Assembly (NCBI GenBank): GCA_009823505.1
Contig: VZQC01006699.1
Location: 1,655,527 to 1,719,526 of the forward strand
Length of the DNA stretch: 64,000 nt
DNA from: Rhizomys pruinosus
Lineage: Eukaryota > Chordata > Mammalia > Rodentia > Spalacidae
Reading direction: 5' to 3'
Position 1 is the first letter of the stretch; every line of letters starts with the position of its first letter. The translations under genes and the position numbers were made by a program. Shown here piece after piece: positions 11,247 to 21,569 of this stretch. The notes beneath the pieces were generated by a model. It saw nothing but the letters and a program-made list of their open reading frames with translations, searched no databases and had not been told where the DNA came from.

Positions 11247-11402
11247 TTGCTGGGTGTGGTGGTGCACTCCTTTAATCATAGCACTTGGGAGGCAGAGGCA
11301 GGAGGATCTCTGTGAGTTCAGGACCAGCCTGGTCTACATAGTGAGTTCCAGGACAGCTGGAGTTACAGGAAGACCCTATTTAAAAAGATTAAAAAAAAAA
11401 TT
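11247..11402 (+). repeat. B1 SINE
   Basis: Ends in an A-run; TTTACATC(C/T)AAT occurs on both sides. Confidence 0.92.
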
Positions 11403-11457
11403 TACATCTAATCACCAAAGCGCCATTTCAAATATTAGTCTAACTTTAAACAAGTTT

Positions 11458-11614
11458 TTTTTTTTTTTTTTTGTCTTTTCGAGACAGGGTCTCCCTGTAG
11501 CCCCAGCTGTCCTGGAACTCACCTTGTAGACCAGGCTGGCTTTGAACTCACAAAGATCCGCCTGTCTCTGCCTCCCAAGTGCTAGGATTAAAGGCGTGCG
11601 CCACCACGCCCGGC
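11458..11614 (-). repeat. B1 SINE
   Basis: Flanked by TAACTTTAAACAAGTTT at 11441-11457 and 11615-11631, a perfect 17-bp duplication. Confidence 0.95.
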
Positions 11615-12289
11615 TAACTTTAAACAAGTTTAATAATTACAATTGTGATACAATGGCACCATGGTTTGAACTTCGTCTCTTAAACTCTGCTCTACAATAT
11701 ACCATCTCTGCTAGCCACAGAGAAAGGTATGCTTGAAGGAACAAGGTCTTGGATAGCTCATAGTAGAAAGCAAAGGTTTAGTCTGTGAATAGAAGGAATC
11801 ATGATATAACTTCACTTGTGAACAGTATTTAACACACAAGAATCTAAGTTAGTGTATGACAGACAGCATTTGTGTTTTAGGGGTATCAACACAATTAAAT
11901 ATAGTACCACTACTTTTCAGTTGGCTAGCTTATGAAACATAAGTATGAAATTAATGTCTATTCTATACTTAAATAATTGCAAGACTTATTATTGTAAGAG
12001 TTTATGTATAAATAATGCCTGCTTTTCAGAGCAGTCCAAACATAGTGCCATAAGCAGTAGTGGTTCAGAGAAGACTTTTTTGTTTGCAAATAATAATGAA
12101 AAAGCAAAAAAAACCCTCAGGATTTAGATGAATTCATGCCTGGTACTGAACATATAGCCAAATACCTGTGGCTGGAGAGGTCATAGACCATAGAGGAGAA
12201 TCCTTCACTACCATTTCCCTAAACTAATACAATTTCTAATGGTATTCTAAATCCTCATCCTTAAACCCACAGATAAATGTAGCTTTTAA

Positions 12290-12960
12290 CCACTTATCAA
12301 AGCAGCTTCCTTTTCCAGCAGATGGAGATGATTATAGGGACCCACAACTGGTCAGAAGGTAGAGAATGGGTGACTGTGGGTGCCCAGCTCCAGTTGATAC
12401 ATATGAAATAGTCTCTACACCCAAGGAGCTACAAAGGATGTTGTGGAAGGGGGTTAGAGGGTAGTGGCAGAAAAAGCCAGAGGCCAGGGGGCCTGGTGCT
12501 AGATACTATCTTCTAGACATGACAAGGAAGCTGCTTCCATAAAGTCTCAACAATATGGTTGCCTAAAGAAACCCTATATGATGGCAACACCAGTCAACAT
12601 GGTTGGGGAAAATCTCACAGGGTCACATCTCTAGATGAAGACCTACAGGCAATAGCTGCTCAAAGTGGAAGAACCAGTTTTTCCCAGGGACTAGTACTAT
12701 GATAAGTTATCCAACCCCAAATGGCTAGCCCTAAACACATGTACATACTAGCACTACTGAATGGACTCAGTAGATTGATTATATATATATATATATATAT
12801 TTGTGTGTGTGTGTGTGTGTAACAATAATTATTAAAGATCAGGAAACAGAGTAGAGAGAATGTGTGAGGAGTGGGAGGGCATCAAGGGAGGGGTGGGAAT
12901 GATATGAATTTAGTTCTCATGAAATTCTCAAAAAAAAATTAAATTTAAAAAAGCATTAGA
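12290..12960 (+). mobile_element. Old L1 3' end (Lx-type)
   Basis: Features of old rodent L1 3' UTRs are present: GGTGCCCAGCTCCAGTTGAT, CATGACAAGG, an (AT)n(GT)n stretch at 12779-12820 followed by AACAATAATTATTAAAG, GAGGAGTGGGAGGGCATCAA and an A-rich tail at about 12932. The family name is from memory of the type, not from an alignment. Confidence 0.6.
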
Positions 12961-13229
12961 AATGCTGAGGAAATCTTTCCTAATGACAACAATAATAGTT
13001 TCATGCCTATAGTAGGTAAGGCTATTGTGTATAAAAATGATGTTACATAAGAGCATGTAGTTCCAAATATCAGTAATAGATTAATAAATTGTGGTACATT
13101 GATATAATAAGAGTTTTGTTATTATAGAAATACTGATTCATGCTAATACATGGCTGAATCTCGAGTATAACATGCTGGAAGAGATGGACATGTGATTCCA
13201 TTTGTGGAAAAAAAATTACATAGCTTTAT

Positions 13230-13476
13230 TTTTTTTTATTAATTTTATTTATTTCTGTATGTGTATGAATGTACTGTCTGCATGCAAGTCTGTGCACCTG
13301 TGTCGTGCAATGCCACGGAGGTCAGAAGAGGGCGTCAGATTCCCCTGGAACTGGAGTTCTCCTGGAATTGGAGTTTCAGACGGTTCTCGGCCACCATGTG
13401 GGTGCTGGGGATCGAACCCGGGTCCTCTGTAAGAGCGGTCTGCACTCTTAACCGCTAGGCCATCTCTCCAGCCCCC
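13230..13476 (-). repeat. B3 SINE, long-tail subfamily
   Basis: Perfect 19-bp target-site duplication AAAAATTACATAGCTTTAT at 13211-13229 and 13477-13495; a young insertion in Mtrex. Confidence 0.95.
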
Positions 13477-13654
13477 AAAAATTACATAGCTTTATAAAGA
13501 CAGAAAGATAATTAATGTTTGCTATGGCTTGTGGGGACAGAATTAGGTGTGACTACTTAATGAGAACAGGGTTTTATAGGAGGTGTTTGAAAACTAAATG
13601 ATGATGATAATAGCTACACAGTTGTGGATATACCACTGAATTGTACACTGTTTA

Positions 13655-13800
13655 AAAGGGTGGTGCACACCTGTAGTCCTAGCAGTTGGGATGCAGAGGC
13701 AGGTGGATCTCTGTGAGTTCAAGGTCAGCCTGATCTATGTAGTGAATTCTAGGACAGCTATGGCTACAGGGAGACCCTGTCTCAAAAAAAAAAAAAAGGG
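13655..13800 (+). repeat. B1 SINE
   Basis: AAGGGTGGTGCACACCTGTA to a long A run followed by G8. Confidence 0.85.
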
Positions 13801-14521
13801 GGGGGTGGTTTTAAAGTTATTTCTTAGTGGAAATTTTTCTAGATTATCAAAACCAAATTGTTCATTTTAACATCATTAAATTACTGAATTTTATGTAGAT
13901 TACGCTTATTTGTAAAAGGAAAAAAAAATGCAATTACTAGCAAGAATTTTATTTCTGGGAGAACCAAAGGAAAAATATAATCTACTTCAGGTATCATGGA
14001 AATTAGGTATGGGTTTCAGGTTTTATATTGCAGTTATTCTAGTTGGTCCTAATTAGTGAAGCAGAATGAAAGTCTTGGGCTGCAGAAAATTACAGTAGGT
14101 GAGAAAGATGCTAGATAATTCACTACTTAACAGTAGTCTTCATTAATCCCTGAAAGTAGCAAGCTCTGCTGCAGGCAGCTGTGGACAGTTAGTGCTGCTG
14201 TCTGATCTGTTGATGAGACTGGACAGCAACCAGAGCCCTTAGGTATGCAACCTGTACCTAGTGCCCTCATTTTCTTAGTTCTTTTGTTATCTGAAGCTGT
14301 GTCACAACTATATATTCCATAGTGTTTACAGAGTAAGAATACTCTGATTTGGTTATATGTTTTCTTGCTTTAGTTTTATTCTTTATCTGAATTTACTTCT
14401 GGTAACTCTGGCAGACTCTGGCTAAAATTACTTACATTTTAGTTACTAGTAATTTAATAAAAATAATAAAACAGTATTAGTGTTTCTTGGTATACATTTG
14501 AGATCAGTTACAGCAGTGTAT

Positions 14522-14668
14522 GAGCCTGGTATATAGTGGTACCTGCTTCCTTTAATCCTGTTCTTGGGGAAGCAAAAGCAGGCAGATCTCTGAGATGGAA
14601 GGCACAGTTTACATAGCAAGTTCCAGGCCATCTGGGGTTACAGGGAGATCCTGTCTCAAAAAAAAAAG
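14522..14668 (+). repeat. Diverged B1 SINE
   Basis: TTTAATCCTGTTCTTGGGGA to CCTGTCTCAAAAAAAAAAG. Confidence 0.8.
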
Positions 14669-15177
14669 CATGAGATGACAGTGCCTTACATTTTGATGCT
14701 GTATTTCTGAAAGGCAGACTGAAAGAACCTAGCTATTCTGTTGCTTTTTAAAATTGCTGTATATTTCTATTTAAATCACCTCCTGATTTAATTCTTTCTG
14801 AATAATTTGCATAAATACTTAATACCTAGTTCCATGTTTGTTACCTTTTCTATCTCAACTCCCTAGACATCCAGAAGCCTCTGTAATTGATTACCTCTTT
14901 CATTCTGAGATAGTATTGAGAACAGCATTCCTAAAAATAAATCTGAGAATAGCAATAACAAGTCCAGCCAACTTGTATTGAGGTCCTGTTGTGTTGTGGA
15001 CTCTTGTAAAGCACTCTACGTGCAATGTTTCACTTACACCTCACAGTGGGGCCTACTATGTGTATTTACACGTGAGTTTTTCATAGGCAAATGAAGGAGA
15101 TTAGGAAGGAAAGCAAAGCAGTTTACTTTACAGTGGGTGTAACCCCAGGCCTTGCACCCTAGCACTAAGCCCTTTTT

Positions 15178-15275
15178 GTTTTTCAGTTTGAGACAGGGTC
15201 TTGCCATGCTGCCTAGGCTGACCTCAGCCTCCCAAGCAGCTGGGTTTTCAGGCATGTCTCACTGTACTCTGCTAC
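15178..15275 (-). repeat. B1 fragment
   Basis: GTTTGAGACAGGGTCTTGCC and CAGCCTCCCAAGCAGCTGG only. Confidence 0.6.
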
Positions 15276-15617
15276 CAGTTTACATTTTGGAAATAATGCT
15301 TGAGACTTAAGAACAAGGCATTCTAGCATCTACAACTCAAAAGATGATAAAAATGACCAGAAAAAAGTCATTGAGAAGAAAAGCAATGTTTCAGTGACAG
15401 TAAGATCAAACAGTATGTGGAGTGGGATAATGAAGGAAGAGAAGTGGCTACAGGATTTCCTAACATCATCTACTAAGTAATTTGGCAAAGGCAGGTTTAT
15501 CGTTCATCAGTTATCTTTCTCAGTGAAGCACAGCACTCTATCACAAGCACTGCATTTACTCCTAAGATCAGCTAGCATCTGTTGGTACTTACTAAATGCT
15601 GGACAGTTTTTAAAATG

Positions 15618-15774
15618 TTTTTTTTTTTGGTCTTTTGGAGACAGGGTCTTCCTGTAGCCCCCAGCTTGCCTGGAACTCGCTATGTAGACCATGCTTGCCT
15701 TGAACTCACAGAAATACGCCTGCCTCTGCCTCCCAAGTGTTGGGATTAAAGGCGTGCACCACCATGCCCAGCTT
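15618..15774 (-). repeat. B1 SINE
   Basis: Flanked by TTTAAAATG on both sides. Confidence 0.9.
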
Positions 15775-16059
15775 TAAAATGGACTTTTACATAGTCAAAT
15801 GTATGATTTTTTTCAGTTTTTGGATCACTAAATTGAGGGAGAAGCCACCCATCTTGTCCACTATCACACAGTTCCTTCCCAGAACTATCCCATGTGATCT
15901 GCATACCTCTCAGTCTCCTATTGTTAGACATGTAGGATGCTTTCAACATTACTACAAACCACTGAGAACCCAAAACCTAGTTCTGTACATTTACCACTGA
16001 AGCATATCACATTTCTCTCTGTTTCGATTCTTTAGTTGGATCTCAGTTGTTTACCCCCC

Positions 16060-16551
16060 TCAGGTACATTGGAGCATAATTATTCCAGTGTTGCAAGGAG
16101 TCAAAATGAGGCCTACCTTTCTGTACCTGCATTTAGATAACTGATAATCCTTGTGTATTCCAGGCGTTGAAAGTGGACTCCCCAGGGTCAGGCTATATGT
16201 GAACAAAGGATCCCAATTCCCTCCTTGCACAAGTTTGACAGAAAGGCACTCACTATCCACAACTTCAGCTTCACTACAGACAGTTATTTTAGAATCAAGA
16301 TCCTTGGGGAAAGGCTTATCCCCTCTGTGTATTATTTTGAGAACAATTGTGTGAAGAAAGCACTGAGGAAACCATTTAACAACAGTGTGGGTGGCTGCAC
16401 CATTCAAATGACATAACCAATCCTGTTCTTTCCACGGGCTAATATGCATTATATCCAGAATCCTGAATAGGCCACACCCAGGGTTCTTGAATAATCTGTG
16501 CTTTGTTAGGCTATTTTGTACTGTCTCAGTGCATTTGTCCTTGCCTGACAA
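16060..16551 (-). other. Unexplained open frame of 163 codons
   Basis: An open frame on the - strand inside the 8.6-kb Mtrex intron, in a repeat-free block. It begins MSGKDKCTETVQNS and contains CSEAEVVDSECLSVKLVQGG. I recognise no domain and no splice signals that tie it to a gene. It may be chance, or a remnant of an old insertion. Confidence 0.2.
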
Positions 16552-16622
16552 GAGACTCTCCTGCTCTTACAGGCCCAGATGAGATGTCATGCTTACTCGC
16601 CAACCTTCCCCAGTTTTACCCA

Positions 16623-16842
16623 CCTTTTTAAACTTTTATTTTTTATGTGTATGAATGTACTGTCTGCATGTAGGTTTGTGCATCCGTGTCCTGCAGTGCC
16701 TCAGAGGTCAGAAGAGGGTGTTGGATTCCCCTGGAACTGGAGTTAAAAATGGTTCTCAGCCACCATGTGGGTGCTGGGAATCGAACCCAGGTCCTCTGCA
16801 AGAGCAGTTGGTGCTTTTAACCGCTAGGCCATCTCTCCAGCC
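16623..16842 (-). repeat. B3 SINE, short-tail form
   Basis: Flanked by CAGTTTTACCCA at 16611-16622 and 16843-16854. Confidence 0.93.
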
Positions 16843-17073
16843 CAGTTTTACCCATTTCTAAAAGCAAGTTCCAATGTATTGTTAATAACTGTCTCACTAC
16901 CATTAAAACCTTTCTTCTGTGTAGTCTTAATGCCTAGCAGACAGCTTATCAAGTTTGCTAGCCTGATGACTTCATGAGAAGTACATGCCCTTTTCTCTCT
17001 TATGTCCATCCTAACAAATGTTCTATTCCTGATTGCATCCATTTTACAAGTGACCTGTTCCTTTTCTGTCCAG

Positions 17074-17178
17074 GCAGCATAATTCGTTGTATGAGGCGCC
17101 TAGAAGAACTGCTTCGACAAATGTGTCAGGCAGCAAAAGCCATTGGAAATACTGAGCTGGAAAACAAATTTGCAGAAG
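17074..17178 (+). CDS. Mtrex: Mtrex coding exon, penultimate
   Basis: A 105-bp exon with a strong acceptor (TTTTCTGTCCAG) and a GTCAGT donor. It completes the split Gly codon and encodes SIIRCMRRLEELLRQMCQAA through TELENKFAE, ending on the first base of another split Gly codon. This is the helix-rich end of the MTR4 C-terminal domain. It is separated by an 8.6-kb repeat-rich intron from the upstream exon and by 1.7 kb from the last exon. Confidence 0.96.
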
Positions 17179-18057
17179 GTCAGTGTCCTGTTTATAAGCG
17201 TTTTCTAATAATTTAGACAAATCTTGAGACTTAAGCCCTTGACATAACTTAGAGACATTTTGAGGTATCTTTGGCTAGATTGCCATGGAGGATTATCTAA
17301 TGTACCCATAAAATTTTATTTAAAATCTGGGAAATTTGGGAGATTTTATATTTTGTGTAGATAAAAATTCACATTTACATGTTATTTATTGTATACTATG
17401 TGTCAAGCATTGGTTTAAGAACTGTAAGAATGCACAAAAAGATAGACCTAGTAGGCATCAGTGGAGCGTATGTGAGAGGTAGAAAGTCAACCATTAGTAG
17501 ATGGTCCTTAAGTCTCCAAGGAATAAAATGAGGAAGGACTGTTGCCTAGAAGCTTCCACATAGAAGATGGCACTTAAGGCCTTTATAAATGCTTGGCATG
17601 TTTGAGTAACACAGGAGGTTAGTGTGTTAGAGCAGAAGGAGCCATGAGAAGTTTGGTTGGAGGGAAATGAAGTCCTAGCCTTACTCTCTACAGTGATTTA
17701 GAGATTTGGAGTGCCAGAGTGGTGTGTCCTGACTTAAAATTTAACATTGTAATTCTTGTTGCATTGGGGGGAAGTGAGCTTAGACCAGGAAGGATGGGTA
17801 AACCAAGAGAAATATTGTTAAAAGTACTGCTTGGAAGAAGCTTCTTCCCCCTGCATCATCGCTAAGGTAAAAGACGGTAAAGTCAGTTTATACTAGTGAT
17901 TTCTGCTAACAACGTAGGTGTTGTAATAGAAGGTCTATAAAAACTACATTTCCACCCAGAATGATTATATAGGCCTGCTTCTATTGACAGGGTAAGTCTA
18001 AATGTTTTAAAAATAAGATTTATACTTGTCCTGCTTTAGTATAAAAAGAATTTTCAT
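17179..18057. other. Mtrex intron between the last two exons, left part
   Basis: Unique-looking sequence with no repeats or exon-like signals that I can recognise. Confidence 0.6.
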
Positions 18058-18290
18058 GGGGCTGGAGAGATGGCTCTTGCAGAGGACCTGGGTTCAATTC
18101 CCAGCACCCACATGGCGGCTAAGAACCGTCTTTAAGCAGGGCGTGGTGGCACACGCCTTTAATCCTAGCACTTGGGAGGCAGAGGCAGGAGGATTTCTGT
18201 AAATTCAAGGCCAGCCTGGTCTATAGAGAGAGTTCCAGGCCAGCTGGCGCTACAGGGAAACGCTGTCTCAAAAAAAAAGAAAAAAACAAG
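18058..18290 (+). repeat. B3::B1 composite SINE
   Basis: Same junction as at 4560: GAACCGTCTTTAAG runs into CAGGGCGTGGTGGCACACGC and a full B1 follows to an A-rich tail. The B3 head lacks the usual TAGCGGTTAAGAGC segment. Confidence 0.88.
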
Positions 18291-18506
18291 AAAATTTTTT
18301 TTCACATGGTAGCTAAAAAATATTGTCTTCTGATATAAAGGTATATGCTTTGTATCAATACGCCAACAGCTTAGTCCTTTTCCAGAATGTCTTTTCTAAT
18401 GTCTCTTGGACCCCTACCCATACAATACAATTGACAATCAAAAAGAAACAAGGACTTGGCTTCTAAGTTTTCTTCAGGTGGTTGTAAACAACTCTAGGAA
18501 TCTTTT

Positions 18507-18757
18507 TTTTTTTTTTTTTGTAATTTTATTTATTTTCTATGTGTATGAATGTACTGTCTGCATGTAGGTCTGTGCACTGTGTTGTGCAATGCCTCGGAGG
18601 TAAGAAGAGGGTGTCGGATTCCCCTGGAACTGGAGTTCTCCTGGAATTGGAGTTACAGATGGCTCTCAGCCGCCATGTGGGTGCTGGGGATTGAACCCGG
18701 GTCCTCTGCAAGAGCAGTTGGTGTTCCTAACCACTACGCTATCTCTCCAGCCCCCTC
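18507..18757 (-). repeat. B3 SINE, long-tail subfamily, near last Mtrex exon
   Basis: Flanked by CTCTAGGAATCTTTT at 18492-18506 and 18758-18772. It lies about 150 bp upstream of the acceptor of the last exon. Confidence 0.93.
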
Positions 18758-18909
18758 CTCTAGGAATCTTTTAAACTAACAAGCTGTTTATTTTCCAGGT
18801 TTCTCTTACCAGTTTAATCAGGATTGTGGTGTCTTTAAAACCTCAGTAGAAGGAAGTTAACATCTGCTTTATGGTCTTGAAAGTTTAATCCTGCTTTCTT
18901 TTCTCGTAG

Positions 18910-18962
18910 GAATCACCAAAATCAAGAGGGATATTGTGTTTGCTGCCAGCCTCTACTTATAG
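18910..18962 (+). CDS. Mtrex: Mtrex last coding exon with stop codon
   Basis: Acceptor TTTTCTCGTAG, then a reading frame of ITKIKRDIVFAASLYL followed by TAG at 18960-18962. The SLYL ending is the normal C-terminus of mammalian MTR4, so the gene is complete at this end. Together the five exons here encode the last 161 residues of a protein of about 1040 residues. A young B3 SINE (18507-18757) lies only about 150 bp upstream of this acceptor but leaves the pyrimidine tract intact. Confidence 0.96.
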
Positions 18963-19165
18963 GGTCAGCTTAAGGAATGTGAGATTCTAAAGAGATTTAC
19001 CACCTCTCTTGATTACAGTTGACTACAAATGCTTACATGTCAAAGTGGTTCTTCCATCTCAGTACAGTTGTACTCAAGCATTTTATTTAAATCAAACATC
19101 ATTCTAAGGCATGTAACATACACATATGTACATAGCATCTTTTAATAAAAAATGTACAAGTGGGG
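18963..19165 (+). other. Mtrex: Mtrex 3' UTR (predicted end)
   Basis: Non-coding sequence after the Mtrex stop, about 200 bp long, ending roughly 15 bp past an AATAAA signal at 19144-19149 that is followed by a GT-containing stretch (GGGGCATTGTTTT). It is free of SINEs. The exact cleavage site is inferred. Confidence 0.7.
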
Positions 19166-19378
19166 CATTGTTTTACTGGAAGGCTTGAAATTTTTTAATG
19201 AACTTAGAACTATTACTCATTATGTAAGTGTAACTATATACACAGGTGAAGTGGGTATTCAAGAGGTGCAGCAGCAGCAGTCCCACAGTGGCCTGTGCAC
19301 GGGGAAGAGATGCATCCTCCTGCCGTCCGGGTGCAATTAGTGTCCCTTAGAAAGTAGGCCAGCTTCAACTGCCACCCT
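19065..19378 (-). other. Plpp1: Plpp1 3' UTR (predicted end)
   Basis: Sequence downstream of the Plpp1 stop on the - strand. A canonical AATAAA on this strand sits at 19087-19082, and the weaker ATTAAA at 19146-19141 is an earlier option. With the former, the transcript would end near 19065 and overlap the Mtrex 3' UTR by about 100 bp. Cleavage sites are inferred from the hexamers only. Confidence 0.6.
19144..19149 (+). promoter_or_regulatory. Mtrex poly(A) signal AATAAA
   Basis: This is the only AATAAA I see on the + strand in the first 200 bp after the Mtrex stop. The surrounding TTTAATAAAAA also contains ATTAAA when read on the - strand (19141-19146), so the same bases could serve the convergent gene. 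Confidence 0.7.
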
Positions 19379-19516
19379 TTAAGGCTGATGATTGCTTGAA
19401 TAATCATGTCCCGTGGTGGTGGTGGTGGTGGTTTCATGCAGAGTTGTGTGAGAGCTGTCCTCTTTTCTTGGTTTATAAGAACTTGTCTCCTTGAAGAAAT
19501 CTGATACATACACAGC
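19379..19516 (-). CDS. Plpp1: Plpp1 last coding exon (cytosolic C-terminal tail)
   Basis: On the - strand a TGTACATACAG acceptor is followed by [28 protein letters not shown], a run of seven threonines, [10 protein letters not shown] and the stop TAA (19381-19379). This is the end of the sixth membrane span plus the cytosolic tail of lipid phosphate phosphatase 1; the DFFK segment and SNHQP ending match the mammalian protein. The threonine run is coded by six ACC and one ACG (19412-19432) where human has a short Pro/Thr stretch. I placed this exon by splicing: the previous exon ends at a GTAAGT donor, and reading through that donor gives unrelated sequence. Confidence 0.95.
   Translation of the reverse strand, partial: AVYVSDFFKETSSYKPRKEDSSHTTLHETTTTTTTGHDYSSNHQP
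19412..19432 (-). repeat. ACC triplet run in Plpp1 coding sequence
   Basis: Six ACC codons and one ACG encode seven consecutive Thr near the C-terminus. Seen on the + strand as a run of GGT. Confidence 0.95.
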
Positions 19517-19882
19517 CTGTATGTACAGAAAAGGTTATACTTAGAATAGGACAAAATATTAAATGGTACAATTTAAGAAGCATGTGTAAAGAAAGCTTTA
19601 GGAAGCAGTTAAGAATATAAAAAATAACTAGTAGAAAAGACTCTTAAAGGAAATGATTCCAATAGTTGCCTTGGTAAATAGTTTCATTTTGCTTAACATT
19701 TGCAGAAAGTTACCTAATTTTTACTTGTCTATCCTAAAATATCTTTTAATAACACAGGGCATCATACCCACTAGGAATGAATGAGCAACACTTTCTGCCT
19801 TGTCAGGGGTCTTGCTGGGGACTTTTCCTATTTTTCCACGTTTGGCAGGGTCAAGACACAGGATGCTGCTCTGTATACTTAC

Positions 19883-20059
19883 TACTACTATTGCAACCAC
19901 AGCTCCTTGAATGAGTCCAGTCAGCACATCACCTGGGTGGTGTTTATAATCAGAAATTCGAGAAAGGCCCACATAAATGGATAGAGCAACGAGACCAAAC
20001 TGCAGCGTGGGACGTAAGAGTCTTGCCCAGGCTCCCTTCATCCTAGCTTGAAGATAAAC
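19883..20059 (-). CDS. Plpp1: Plpp1 coding exon 5 (catalytic motif C3)
   Basis: A 177-bp exon of 59 whole codons with acceptor CTTCTGTTACTAG and donor GTAAGT. It encodes [20 protein letters not shown], then a membrane span ([12 protein letters not shown]), then [20 protein letters not shown] and AVVAIVV, the start of the last span. The SRxxxxxHxxxD signature is motif C3 of the PAP2 phosphatase superfamily; its His is the catalytic nucleophile. All signature residues are intact. The residues between His and Asp are HPG, whereas human PLPP1 has HWS (from memory). Confidence 0.96.
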
Positions 20060-20194
20060 CTAGTAACAGAAGAGCGAAGGGGGGTAGCATTTAGTAACAA
20101 GTCAACTGAAAATGATTGAGTATCATCACACCCTGAAATTATCAAAATATTACAGATAGAGATGGAATATAACTAGAGGCAAAATTGCCTCTTT

Positions 20195-20348
20195 TTTGGG
20201 GGGGGGTCTTTCTGAGACAGGGTCTCCCTGTAGCCCCAGCTGTCCTGGAACTCACTCTGTAGACCAGGCTGGCCTTGAACTCACACAGATCCACCTGCCT
20301 CTGCCTCCCAAGTGCTAGGATTAAAGGCGTGCACCACCACGCCCAGCT
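20195..20348 (-). repeat. B1 SINE
   Basis: Begins with a G10 run after TTTTTT; closes CACCACGCCCAGCT. Confidence 0.92.
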
Positions 20349-20364
20349 AAAAATCATATTTTAA

Positions 20365-20609
20365 TTTTTTTTTATTAATTTTATTTATTTCTGTATGTGT
20401 ATAAATGTACTGTCTGCATGCAAGTCTGTGCACCCGTGACGTGCAATGCCGCGGAGGTCAGAAGAAGGTCTCGGATTCCCCTGGAACTGGAGTTCTCCTG
20501 GAACTGGAGCTTCAGACGGTTCTCAGCCGCCATGTGGGTGCTGGGGATCGAACCCGGGTCCTCTGTAAGAGCGGTCGGCGCTCTTAACCGCTAGGCCATC
20601 TCTCCAGCC
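20365..20609 (-). repeat. B3 SINE, long-tail subfamily
   Basis: Flanked by CATATTTTAA on both sides (20355-20364, 20610-20619). The duplicated CTGGAACTGGAG motif is clear. Confidence 0.92.
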
Positions 20610-21098
20610 CATATTTTAAACTCTCAGAATACTAATGCCCTAGTAACTTGTGTTTAGAAGAATTTATTACCTACTTGGCTACTCCATGCCCTTTGGAATT
20701 GTAAAGCAAGGCTTTGTTTGCACTGTAGACAGGATTTCAGGGTAGTTCCTCCCTTGCAGTCTGGGTTATAATTCTAATAGTCAGGGACAGTGTTGTCATT
20801 AGTTTCTGTTCTTGTGGTAAACTGCTAACACTCTGACAACAGCTTGCCCAGGGCATCTAGAGACTGTTAACTCACCAATTTATCCCAGAGTTCGGCTAAC
20901 CTTAAAATACTTAACAGCAGGTATCATGACTTAAATATAATCTGCCCAAATAACTAATACGGGTTACAGTGCAGATTCAGCAAAGGAATTGATCCTTCCC
21001 CAAACCTGTGTGGATTCTTTTCTATTCCTGAATATGTCCCCTTTTCCATATTTTTGGGTGCATCAAAATCTGAAGATTTTGGTATAGAAGGAACTCTA

Positions 21099-21184
21099 CA
21101 GTGAATCTTTTTTTTTTATTATTAATTATATTTATTTCCGTATGTGTATGAATGTACTGTCTGCATGCAGTGAATCTTTTTTTT
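21099..21184 (-). repeat. Very short 5'-truncated B3 with target-site duplication
   Basis: Only about 50 bp of the B3 3' end (tail plus TATGTGTATGAATGTACTGT) remain at 21116-21167, bracketed by CAGTGAATCTTTTTTT on both sides. Confidence 0.85.
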
Positions 21185-21344
21185 ATTAAAAAATACTAAC
21201 ACCTGCTTTTAGCCACGTGGGTGGTCATGTATATTAGTAGTGCATGCCTGTAATCCTGGCCCTCAACAGACTTGAGGCAGGAATATGGAAAGTTCCAGGC
21301 TAGCTTGGGTGCAAGAGCCTGTCCAATAAAGGGGGAACTTAATA

Positions 21345-21562
21345 AAATCTAGGCTAGGGATGGCTCAGTCAATAAAATGCTTACTTTGGAAGCATGGGAC
21401 ACCAATTAGATCTCCAGCATCTTTGCAAAAAAGCCAGGTAGGGTGGCTTGCATTTATAATCCCAACACTGGGGAGGAAAAGACTAGAAGATCCCTGGGAC
21501 TTGGCTAGCCAGTGTAGCCTAACTGGTAAGCTCCTGGCCAGTGAAGACCCTGTCTCAAAAGG
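21345..21562 (+). repeat. B4-type composite SINE
   Basis: GGATGGCTCAGTCAATAAAATG head, AAAGCCAGGTAGGGTGG junction and GACCCTGTCTCAAAAGG end. Confidence 0.75.
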
Positions 21563-21569
21563 TGGATGT

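Larger units (their letters stand above)
10470..12289. other. Mtrex intron, mostly unique
   Basis: Apart from the two B1 copies at 11247 and 11458, I see AT-rich sequence with no exon-like frame. Confidence 0.6.
13801..16622. other. Mtrex intron, mostly unique
   Basis: Contains the B1 elements listed and the open frame at 16060; otherwise no recognised structure. Confidence 0.55.

Noticed and set aside
13202..13458. Repeated 60-76-codon frames beginning MYCLHASLCT or MYECTVCMQVC
   Set aside because: They recur at every reversed B3 copy and are SINE translations, not genes.
19721..20041. 106-codon frame at Plpp1 exon 5 with a different C-terminus
   Set aside because: It reads through a GTAAGT donor into intron. 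The true last exon at 19379-19516 restores the known PLPP1 tail.
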